From positions 1 through 5,338 of the forward strand of contig JAHFZE010000094.1 in assembly GCA_020854785.1 (NCBI GenBank): a stretch of 5,338 nt of DNA, given 5' to 3'. Both the position numbers and the translations under genes were made by a program. This document shows positions 1 through 5,252 of this stretch, piece by piece (the first letter of the stretch is position 1; every line of letters starts with the position of its first letter). The notes beneath the pieces are model-generated. The model had not been told where the DNA came from and did no database searches. It saw only the letters and a list, made by a program, of their open reading frames with translations. The DNA comes from Methanomethylovorans sp. (GTDB taxonomy: Archaea > Halobacteriota > Methanosarcinia > Methanosarcinales > Methanosarcinaceae).

Positions 1-1
1 A

Positions 2-277
2 AGTATGAAACTTAAAATGGCAGAATATGGTAAAAAAGACCCGGTATTTGTAGAAGCTGAAATGGTGTCTGCCGCTAACAACATATTCTGGATGCTTATG
101 GAACAGGAAAAAGAGATTTCCGGCAAGCCAGACATGCAATGCGTCTATGATAAATGGTGCAAGTGGTTAGAAAAGATAGTAGCCGCCAAAGATGAAGAAA
201 TGTCTGCTGTAACAAGAAACAAAACACCATACTCTGGACCATTGGCCGAAGTAGTACAGGGTGGCTATGATGCATAA
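2..277 (+). CDS. Unrecognised small or 5'-truncated protein upstream of the secretion gene
   Basis: I do not recognise this protein. The frame is open from the window edge to the TAA at 275-277, and the first ATG is at 5. No Shine-Dalgarno fits into the few bases before it, and none precedes the next ATG at 17, so the gene probably begins upstream and only its last 90 or so codons are visible. The product is soluble-looking and rich in Lys, Glu and Met, with an aromatic patch (FWML) and a DKWCKWLEK segment that should form amphipathic helices. There is no signal peptide or membrane segment. Codon choice resembles that of the neighbours. It overlaps the start of the downstream secretion gene by a few bases, suggesting coupled translation. 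It does not look like the usual C-terminus of a GspE/FlaI-type ATPase, the expected neighbour. A reading frame on the opposite strand (96-344) is less likely. Confidence 0.55.
   Translation, partial: SMKLKMAEYGKKDPVFVEAEMVSAANNIFWMLMEQEKEISGKPDMQCVYDKWCKWLEKIVAAKDEEMSAVTRNKTPYSGPLAEVVQGGYDA
260..263 (+). promoter_or_regulatory. Ribosome binding site deciding the T2SF start
   Basis: A GGTG core inside AGGGTGG complements the archaeal 16S rRNA tail. It leaves six bases to ATG 270 and three to ATG 267, so 270 is favoured. It lies within the coding part of the upstream ORF, as expected for coupled overlapping genes. Confidence 0.5.
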
Positions 278-2207
278 TGCTAACTGGTACTGCAGAGGAT
301 GCAAATTTACCTGGAAACATTTCTCCGGATCCATCAAAGACCATGCAGAATTTAAAAAGAAAAGTGAAAAAGCAGTAAGCCAGGAATTTATTAATTCGCT
401 TGTTTATACAGGCTTTGACCTGGAGCCTTATGAAACCACATTTTTTTCATATATAGGATCTGCAGGGATATTGTTTCTTGTACTGTTGACAGACACTTTA
501 TTATTCAGGCTCACTACATTTTCGTCCGGCATACTCGCAGCAATAGCTGCTATAAGTCTGATCTTACCTGTTGCAGCGTTGTGGTATCTCAGTGAATATG
601 TAAAGATACATGCCAGATACATGAAGATAACATCATTAGGAGACATGCCTGAAGTGATGAGCTATGTAGTAATGTCAATGAAAATAGTGCCTAACATGGA
701 AAAAGCTGTGCATTTTGCCGCAGAGAACTCTAACAGGCCCCTTGCCAGAGATCTAAGGAAGATGCTATGGAACCTGCATGTACGAGTATACGCTGGTATG
801 GATGATGCTGTGGTCCAGTTCTCGGAGATGTGGGGGAAGAACAGTGAACATTTCAAAAGGTCATTACACCTGATCAGAAGCTCCATGAGCGAAACTGATC
901 CTGCGCAGCGTACTTTAACATTGAACAGGTCGTTGGATATCATACTGGACGGTACAAGGAACCTTATGGAAAGCTATGCTGCGAAACTTAAGCTCCCTAC
1001 GTATGTACTATATTCAATATTCATCCTCATACCCCTCGCTCTGGTTGCATTGCTGCCTGCAATGGCAGTCGTAGGGATACGTATCACAACTACGAACCTG
1101 GTGCTGATATATGATATAATATTGCCTTTGATCACATTGACGTATGCAGAATATGTGCTCATGCAAAGGCCGGCATCTTTTGTGCCTCAGAAAATAGCAG
1201 ACACTCATCCTGAACTTGAAGGTCTGCCATCTAAAAGGAAAAAAGAATTCATTAGTGCAGTGATCGTCGGAATTGCAATATGCAGTACAGGATATATTTT
1301 GCTGCACATTGGAAATCCTTATGGGATCATTTCAACAGCTGTACTTGAAGGCTTGATACCTACTGCACTGCTGATATTACTTGGCACAAGCATAATGATC
1401 TCATGGTATCTTAATGCCGCCTATGCTCCGTATAAAAGAATAAGGGACAAGATAATAGCTATGGAAAATGAGTTCGCAGATGCTTTGTTCATCCTGGGTA
1501 GGAGAATTTCTGAAGGCAGGTCTGCAGAAGAGGCTTTTGTACACACTGCTTCCAACATGAAAGGGGCATCCATCAGCGAGCCCTTCGAGAAAATAGCTAT
1601 GAACGTAGCATGTATGAGATGTGATCTACATAGTGCGATATTCGATGAGGAATATGGTGCATTCAAGGACGTCTACTCGGAAAGGATAAACACTACTATG
1701 AAGCTCTTTCTGGAAAGCGTACACAAAAGCCATGAAGCTGCAGGTGTGGCTATAGTGAAGCTGGCGGATCATATGACCGACCTGCAGGAAGTGGAGAGAC
1801 GTATAAAAGAATCATTGTATGAGATGACATCTACAATGAAGTCAACGGCATGCATATTTGCCCCGCTTATAGCAGGAGTGACGATTGCACTTTCGGAGGT
1901 CATTGCAAAGATCCTGCAGAATGTGGCACACAGCATCTCCAGGCTGCCTCCGAATGTGATCCCGGGACCTGCGGATATTTCCCCGGAGAGCCTGGAACTT
2001 TCCATTGGCCCAAATATGTTCATGCTGTCAATAGGTATCTACCTTATACTTATCACAACGATCCTTATCCGGTTCTCAACGGCTATCGAATATGGGGGAG
2101 ATAAAAGCCAGATGATGTATGAACTCTCCAGAGCACTGCCAGTATCAGTAATTGTGTTCGCTGCATCCGCCATTGCCTCAAGGATAATATTCAGAGGATT
2201 TATCTGA
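270..2207 (+). CDS. Archaeal type II secretion/pilus platform protein with two T2SF domains (TadC/FlaJ-like)
   Basis: This is an integral membrane platform protein of the archaeal type IV pilus/archaellum-like or Tad-like machinery. Such proteins sit in the cytoplasmic membrane, contact a GspE/FlaI-type ATPase and help assemble pilin-like subunits. Numbered from ATG 270 (645 residues), I see hydrophobic segments near 58-79, 86-107, 244-269, 276-297, 328-346, 352-379, 525-545, 581-603 and 623-642. Two cytoplasmic T2SF-type helical regions lie at about 123-243 and 398-525, the second containing an ALFILGRRISEGRSAEEAF stretch. This duplicated layout and length are usual for archaeal TadC-like proteins. 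Start choice: GGTG at 260-263 is six bases before ATG 270; ATG 267 and GTG 261 are in frame but too close to or inside it. Oddities are a Cys pair (YCRGC, residues 7-11) in the short N-terminal tail and a Pro-rich external loop at about 548-580. The substrate is unknown, and the ATPase must lie outside the window. The family is secure; the exact machine is not. Confidence 0.88.
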   Translation: MHNANWYCRGCKFTWKHFSGSIKDHAEFKKKSEKAVSQEFINSLVYTGFDLEPYETTFFSYIGSAGILFLVLLTDTLLFRLTTFSSGILAAIAAISLILPVAALWYLSEYVKIHARYMKITSLGDMPEVMSYVVMSMKIVPNMEKAVHFAAENSNRPLARDLRKMLWNLHVRVYAGMDDAVVQFSEMWGKNSEHFKRSLHLIRSSMSETDPAQRTLTLNRSLDIILDGTRNLMESYAAKLKLPTYVLYSIFILIPLALVALLPAMAVVGIRITTTNLVLIYDIILPLITLTYAEYVLMQRPASFVPQKIADTHPELEGLPSKRKKEFISAVIVGIAICSTGYILLHIGNPYGIISTAVLEGLIPTALLILLGTSIMISWYLNAAYAPYKRIRDKIIAMENEFADALFILGRRISEGRSAEEAFVHTASNMKGASISEPFEKIAMNVACMRCDLHSAIFDEEYGAFKDVYSERINTTMKLFLESVHKSHEAAGVAIVKLADHMTDLQEVERRIKESLYEMTSTMKSTACIFAPLIAGVTIALSEVIAKILQNVAHSISRLPPNVIPGPADISPESLELSIGPNMFMLSIGIYLILITTILIRFSTAIEYGGDKSQMMYELSRALPVSVIVFAASAIASRIIFRGFI

Positions 2208-2220
2208 AAGGATTTTATTA
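2208..2220 (+). terminator. Possible T-rich terminator after the secretion gene
   Basis: A TTTTATT run directly follows the TGA of the T2SF gene. Archaeal transcription often ends at T-rich stretches without a strong hairpin. Only a 4-bp TCTG/CAGA inverted pair flanks it. The next gene is convergent, with its stop codon 40 bases away, so termination is expected in this gap. Confidence 0.3.
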
Positions 2221-2247
2221 CAGATGTCAACAGAACATTACGACATA

Positions 2248-2436
2248 TTATTCTATATATATCAGGGCCTTGTTAGGACAAAAGCGTACACAAAGCATAC
2301 ATCGGTCACATAGGTCATGGTCGATCTTTGGCCTGTCATCAACTGTTCTTTTAAGAGCGAAGTTCGGACAAACTGTTTTGCACCTACCGCATTTTTTACA
2401 GCCAGAAACCACTATATACCCTTTGCTCGATACCAC
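2248..2436 (-). CDS. Small 2x[4Fe-4S] ferredoxin-like protein
   Basis: This is a 62-residue electron carrier of the bacterial-type dicluster ferredoxin fold, acting in the cytoplasm. It has two complete CxxCxxCxxxCP motifs: Cys13, 16, 19 and 23, and Cys43, 46, 49 and 53, each followed by Pro. Together they supply eight ligands for two [4Fe-4S] clusters. Between them is the short DDRPKIDHDLC linker typical of the fold. The start is uncertain. GTG at 2436-2434 gives 62 residues but has no Shine-Dalgarno; a CTTAAATAC box at about 2465-2457 could place transcription start at that codon (leaderless). A second GTG at 2412-2410 follows AAAGGG with six bases between and would give 54 residues. No ATG is available before the upstream in-frame TAG. 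It is divergent from the radical SAM gene, so reducing that enzyme is an attractive but unproven role. It is convergent with the secretion gene. Confidence 0.87.
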   Translation of the reverse strand: MVSSKGYIVVSGCKKCGRCKTVCPNFALKRTVDDRPKIDHDLCDRCMLCVRFCPNKALIYIE

Positions 2437-2456
2437 AGAACAAGCAAAGAGATAAA

Positions 2457-2465
2457 GGTATTTAA
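2457..2465 (-). promoter_or_regulatory. Candidate TATA box for the ferredoxin-like gene
   Basis: On the minus strand this reads CTTAAATAC, close to the archaeal TTTAWATA consensus. Its centre is about 25 bases before GTG 2436, so transcription would begin at or near that codon, or about 25 bases before the alternative GTG at 2412. The palindromic box at 2487-2494 is the competing candidate. Confidence 0.4.
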
Positions 2466-2486
2466 GGCAAATGGACTAAACAATAG

Positions 2487-2494
2487 ATATATAT
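2487..2494 (+). promoter_or_regulatory. TATA box for the radical SAM gene (self-complementary, may serve both directions)
   Basis: ATATATAT is centred about 27 bases before 2517-2518. An archaeal box A there would start transcription at, or one or two bases before, the ATG at 2519, implying a leaderless mRNA. The upstream side (AAACAA) is A-rich as a BRE would be. Because the box is palindromic it could also fire leftwards, giving a start near 2464 for the ferredoxin gene. Confidence 0.55.
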
Positions 2495-2518
2495 GATAAG
2501 GTCTATGGTTGCGCCATT

Positions 2519-3574
2519 ATGCTGAAAATATCTGAGGGAGAAGCTGGTTCATATTACACATATCTTTCCACTGGCTGTAAATTATGCCAGCAAGGAGCAA
2601 AAATGGTGCTTTTTATAACCGGCGTCTGTGGAAAGAACTGTTTCTATTGCCCGATTTCCAATGAAAGGAAAGCAGATATTACTTTTGCAAATGAAAGACT
2701 TATTAATTCAGACAAAGATATAATAGAAGAAGCACTGCAGATGGGAGCACTTGGCACTGGAATAACGGGTGGAGAACCGTTGCTCAAATCTGAAAAAGTG
2801 CTCAGGTATATTAAACTACTTAAAAAAGAGTTTGGCAGATCGCATCATATCCATTTATATACTGCACTGCCTGTTGATGGAGAACTGCTGGAAGAACTTG
2901 CATTTGCCGGGCTTGATGAAATAAGATTCCATCCACCTGCAGAAATATGGAACAGTAGCATGGAAAATTATGTAACTTCCATCAAAAAAGCTATAGATAC
3001 GGGAATGGAAACAGGTCTGGAGGTCCCGGCAATAAAGGGGGCAAAAGGAGTGGCCATGATGGCAAATGAACTTGGCTGCTTCCTCAACCTGAACGAACTT
3101 GAGTTCTCAGATACAAACTCTGAACAGATGAAAGTCAGAGGCTATAGTCTGCGGGATGAAATATCAAATGCTGTGGCAGGTTCATACGATATAGGTATGG
3201 AAGTCTTACAGGTCATCGAAAAGGGGCACTTGTGCACTTCACGATATAAAGATGCAGTCCAGCTTCGAAGAAGGTTGCTTCGCATAGCTGAAAGAGCTGC
3301 CAGGGAATTTGACGAGATCACAGAAGATGGAACACTTATCTATGGAGTGATAACCTACGACTGTGAGAAAAAGTCTCTATCGGAGATGGCAGAGCTTTTA
3401 TTAGCATCAGGTATTCCTGAAGAAATGTTCGTAGTAGACAAAGAAGAGATACACATAGCTGCCTGGATACTTGAAGACATAAGAATGGAAATATCATCTC
3501 ATGTAAAAGAAATGTGCATCATTGAAAGATATCCATTTCCAGGTGGTATGGTAGTAGAAAAGGCCCCGCTCTAA
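2519..3574 (+). CDS. Radical SAM protein of the archaeal COG2108 type (pyruvate formate-lyase activase-related)
   Basis: This 351-residue cytoplasmic radical SAM enzyme has no known substrate. The cluster-binding motif is C37-GKN-C41-FY-C44 (CxxxCxxC with an aromatic residue before the last Cys), in the context LFITGVCGKNCFYCP. The SAM-binding GGEP motif is at 84-87 (GITGGEPLL). A separate CKLC pair at 20-23 lies before the radical SAM motif. The barrel strands continue through HIHLYTALP, DEIRFHPP and GLEVPAI. The C-terminal third (about 230-351) is an accessory region with a basic helix (QLRRRLLRIAERAARE). Length and motif order match the archaeal proteins described as uncharacterised and related to pyruvate formate-lyase activating enzyme. 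ATG 2519 is the first possible start after an in-frame TAA at 2477. There is no Shine-Dalgarno, and the TATA position fits a leaderless mRNA. The gene is divergent from a dicluster ferredoxin, a plausible source of the electron that reduces the cluster. The fold is secure; the reaction is unknown. Confidence 0.86.
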   Translation: MLKISEGEAGSYYTYLSTGCKLCQQGAKMVLFITGVCGKNCFYCPISNERKADITFANERLINSDKDIIEEALQMGALGTGITGGEPLLKSEKVLRYIKLLKKEFGRSHHIHLYTALPVDGELLEELAFAGLDEIRFHPPAEIWNSSMENYVTSIKKAIDTGMETGLEVPAIKGAKGVAMMANELGCFLNLNELEFSDTNSEQMKVRGYSLRDEISNAVAGSYDIGMEVLQVIEKGHLCTSRYKDAVQLRRRLLRIAERAAREFDEITEDGTLIYGVITYDCEKKSLSEMAELLLASGIPEEMFVVDKEEIHIAAWILEDIRMEISSHVKEMCIIERYPFPGGMVVEKAPL

Positions 3575-3637
3575 AACCCAAATTATATATGTAAGAATGA
3601 TATACGTACTTCAGTTTGGCTACCAATAGCAGTTTAA

Positions 3638-3646
3638 TTTATATAA
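3638..3646 (+). promoter_or_regulatory. TATA box for the DUF2551-like gene
   Basis: TTTATATAA is a near-ideal archaeal box A. It predicts transcription starting near 3668, giving a leader of about 20-35 bases that includes the Shine-Dalgarno at 3689. A weaker TTTATAA at 3658-3664 could start transcription near 3687, almost on the Shine-Dalgarno. Confidence 0.5.
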
Positions 3647-3688
3647 ATCACAATAACTTTATAACCTAAAATCGCATATAAAAAAAAC

Positions 3689-3694
3689 GAGGTG
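3689..3694 (+). promoter_or_regulatory. Shine-Dalgarno that points to a CTG start
   Basis: GAGGTG is a six-base match to the complement of the archaeal 16S rRNA 3' end. It contains the annotatable GTG (3692-3694) within itself, so it cannot serve that codon. The codon six bases downstream, in frame, is CTG at 3701-3703. Confidence 0.55.
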
Positions 3695-4003
3695 TTTGTA
3701 CTGGAAACGATAGAGGACCGCGTGAGGGAGAGGCTCATAAAATATCTCAGCAGAGATGATACCGGTATTCGTAAAGTGGTATTGCAGCTTTTTCTTGAAG
3801 GGGACAAGTTTACAACAGGTGATGTGTACGGGTACCTGAATAAAACTGATTTCAATGTAAGCTACAGGGGAGTATCTGCCATGGTCGGTTTAATGAACAC
3901 AAGACTTGGAATTCTCAGCATCGACGTGACTGGCGACCATAACATATATCTTCTTAAAGAGGATTACAGGAGTGTGGTTCGTTCAGTGCTTGAAAATTAT
4001 TGA
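3692..4003 (+). CDS. Small winged-helix-like archaeal protein, probably DUF2551 family
   Basis: A basic cytoplasmic protein of about 100 residues that I match from memory to the DUF2551 family of methanogens; its function is unknown. The body begins with a charged helix (ETIEDRVRERLIKYLS). It continues with GIRKVVLQLFLEGDKFTTGD, a YRGVSAMVGLMNTRLGI core and a terminal strand pair (HNIYLLKEDYR). This helix-helix-turn-helix-strand order resembles a winged-helix DNA-binding domain, so a regulator is possible, but that is inference. There is no cysteine, signal peptide or membrane segment. The start is unclear: GTG 3692 (103 residues) is the first conventional codon but overlaps the GAGGTG Shine-Dalgarno, whereas CTG 3701 (100 residues, product starting METIED) has ideal spacing. 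The gene is monocistronic by its own TATA box and lies 113 bases before the likely uppS start. Confidence 0.68.
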   Translation: MFVLETIEDRVRERLIKYLSRDDTGIRKVVLQLFLEGDKFTTGDVYGYLNKTDFNVSYRGVSAMVGLMNTRLGILSIDVTGDHNIYLLKEDYRSVVRSVLENY

Positions 4004-4029
4004 AATTTATTGTTGAAAACACCTCAATG

Positions 4030-4041
4030 AAATATTTTTAT
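4030..4041 (+). terminator. Possible T-rich terminator after the DUF2551-like gene
   Basis: The run ATATTTTTATT lies about 30 bases after the TGA. It has no strong hairpin. T-rich stretches of this kind commonly end archaeal transcripts, and uppS downstream appears to have its own AT-rich promoter region. Confidence 0.25.
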
Positions 4042-4055
4042 TCAATAGATATTGA
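4042..4055. repeat. Short inverted repeat upstream of uppS
   Basis: TCAATA-GA-TATTGA is a perfect 6-bp dyad with a 2-bp spacer, about 60 bases before the uppS coding region. It could be an operator half-site pair. In such AT-rich sequence a dyad of this size can arise by chance. Confidence 0.25.
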
Positions 4056-4116
4056 TAATTACTATGATGGTTAGCTGAACCACAAAAGCGTGGAGAAAAC
4101 TTAGGCAGGGATTTTT

Positions 4117-4998
4117 ATACTCAAATATATTATTGGGATTGCCTATCACACATATGAACACCTTCTTTCAAAAGAAGTCGGACATTCAAATGTTCCCGAA
4201 CATATTGCAATAATCATGGATGGGAACCGCAGATATGCTAACAGGGCTGGTAAATTGACCAATTATGGCCATGTTAAAGGTGCCAGTATAACTGAAAAGG
4301 TTATCGAATGGTCCCATGAGATAGGTGTCAAACAACTTACCGTCTATGCATTTTCTACAGAGAACTTCAACAGGTCTGCAGATGAAAAAGAGAAGTTGTT
4401 TGAACTTATCGGCCTTAAATTCGATGAACTCTGCCAGGATGAGCGTACCCATAAAAGAAAAATGCATATCAGAGCCATAGGTGACCTCCAGAAACTACCT
4501 TCCGGCCTACAAAGCTCTATCAAAGAAGCCGAGAAGTGCACTGCAAGATACGACAGATTTTACCTCAATGTGGCCATTGCCTATGGTGGCAGGCAGGATA
4601 TAGTTCAGGCAGTGCGTAAAATTGCAGAAAAGGTTGATAAAGGACAGATCGATCCGGCAGAGATCACAGAGAGCACCATTGCCGATCATCTTTATCCTGT
4701 TGCAGGAAATGCAGTCCCGAATGTTGACCTTATAATCCGTACCGGAGGCGATGAACGGGTTTCAAATTTCCTCCCTTGGCAGACATCCGGCAATGAATGT
4801 GCCACATATTTTTGTGCGCCATTTTGGCCTGAGTTCCGGAAGATCGATTTCCTGCGCTCAATAAGAATATACCAGGAACGTTCACAGGAAAAAATGCGTG
4901 TAATGATAAAGCGCAATGAAATTCTTCTAAAGGCTTTAGAGAAGAACAATACTGAAATAGTCCATGGCTGCTCTGCGAACAGCGTGCGCGGCATTTGA
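4117..4998 (+). CDS. uppS: Archaeal cis-prenyltransferase (polyprenyl diphosphate synthase), non-canonical start
   Basis: The enzyme condenses isopentenyl diphosphate onto an allylic primer to make the long cis-polyprenyl diphosphate that becomes the dolichyl-phosphate-type sugar carrier for N-glycosylation and surface glycans. It acts at the membrane face. Motifs, numbered from ATG 4216, are: MDGNRRYA at 1-8 with the Mg-binding Asp2; YAFSTENF at 44-51; the YGGRQDI segment at 123-129; [15 protein letters not shown] at 175-189 with substrate-binding Arg175, Arg181 and Ser183; the metal-ligand Glu194; and [11 protein letters not shown] at 201-211. DGNRR and RTGGD are archaeal/eukaryotic-style variants. 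The frame continues upstream of 4216 with clear family sequence (YEHLLSKEV, then [12 protein letters not shown]), so the enzyme must start earlier. Back to the in-frame TAG at 4102 there is no ATG, GTG or TTG. The ATA at 4117, six bases after AGGCAGGG, is my best start (293 residues). If only standard starts are allowed the CDS is 4216-4998, lacking the first strand. Function is secure; the start is not. Confidence 0.85.
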   Translation: MLKYIIGIAYHTYEHLLSKEVGHSNVPEHIAIIMDGNRRYANRAGKLTNYGHVKGASITEKVIEWSHEIGVKQLTVYAFSTENFNRSADEKEKLFELIGLKFDELCQDERTHKRKMHIRAIGDLQKLPSGLQSSIKEAEKCTARYDRFYLNVAIAYGGRQDIVQAVRKIAEKVDKGQIDPAEITESTIADHLYPVAGNAVPNVDLIIRTGGDERVSNFLPWQTSGNECATYFCAPFWPEFRKIDFLRSIRIYQERSQEKMRVMIKRNEILLKALEKNNTEIVHGCSANSVRGI

Positions 4999-5024
4999 TT
5001 CCCTATTTTATTTGCAGCTAATAA

Positions 5025-5045
5025 AAGGGCTCTTTAAAAGCCCTT
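5025..5045 (+). terminator. Hairpin after uppS, possible terminator
   Basis: AAGGGCT and AGCCCTT form a perfect 7-bp stem around a 7-base loop (CTTTAAA), starting 27 bases after the uppS stop. A T-rich stretch (TATTTTATTT, 5004-5013) lies between the stop and the stem. Poly-T does not follow the stem, so the hairpin may instead protect the mRNA 3' end, with termination at T-rich runs such as 5146-5151. Confidence 0.4.
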
Positions 5046-5216
5046 ATGATAACATTTCACAGTTGACAGATACAACCACAGAGTTCAAGGAGATGGGTAA
5101 CTATGCTCTCCCCCTGTTAACTCAGTTGTTAAAACATAATGTGAATTTTTTACAGAGCCAATTCTACGCAATTAATAAATAGTGCAAAAATCACTTTTAA
5201 CTTGGAGTTGGGAAAA

Positions 5217-5236
5217 AGCTACTTCATAGCGTAGCT
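5217..5236 (+). promoter_or_regulatory. Hairpin just before the Shine-Dalgarno of the last gene
   Basis: AGCTAC and GTAGCT form a perfect 6-bp stem with an 8-base loop, ending three bases before the GGAGAG Shine-Dalgarno. If transcription starts at the upstream AT-rich box (near 5200) the whole stem is in the leader and could influence ribosome access. This is inference from position only. Confidence 0.3.
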
Positions 5237-5239
5237 AGT

Positions 5240-5245
5240 GGAGAG
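5240..5245 (+). promoter_or_regulatory. Shine-Dalgarno of the ferritin-like gene
   Basis: GGAGAG, continuing as GGAGAGAT, is a close match to the archaeal consensus GGAGGTGAT. It lies seven bases before ATG 5253. This is the clearest conventional ribosome binding site in the window. Confidence 0.65.
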
Positions 5246-5252
5246 ATCCAAG

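Larger units (their letters stand above)
5046..5252 (+). other. Spacer before the ferritin-like gene; no gene recognised
   Basis: I see no convincing gene here. A frame that is open through most of it (ending at 5182) begins inside uppS and has no usable Shine-Dalgarno. Its hydrophobic tail (ALPLLTQLLKHNVNFLQSQF) resembles nothing I know. AT-rich boxes at about 5171-5179 (ATTAATAAA) and 5194-5200 (CTTTTAA) are candidate TATA elements for the following gene. They would give leaders of about 50 or 30 bases respectively. Confidence 0.3.

Noticed and set aside
96..344. 82-codon open frame on the minus strand
   Set aside because: Overlaps the + strand unknown ORF and the secretion gene start, has a low-complexity shadow-like composition and no promoter or Shine-Dalgarno.
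2224..2313. 29-codon ORF after the secretion gene (MSTEHYDILFY...)
   Set aside because: It overlaps the 3' half of the ferredoxin gene on the other strand, has a poorly placed AAAGGAT and no family resemblance.
2270..2455. 61-codon + strand frame opposite the ferredoxin
   Set aside because: It is the antisense shadow of the two cysteine motifs, which are unmistakable on the minus strand.
4069..4093. Two tiny stems GGTT/AACC and CCAC/GTGG before uppS
   Set aside because: Only 4 bp each and expected by chance; no evidence for a riboswitch or structured RNA.
4154..4212. ATG at 4154 as an alternative uppS start
   Set aside because: It is in the wrong frame and reaches TAA after about 19 codons; the other frame over the same bases encodes the conserved family sequence, so a frameshift is not indicated.
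4964..5182. 72-codon open frame overlapping the uppS 3' end
   Set aside because: It starts inside uppS without a Shine-Dalgarno. The internal ATG at 5093 directly abuts AAGGAG, which is too close, and no homology is recognisable.
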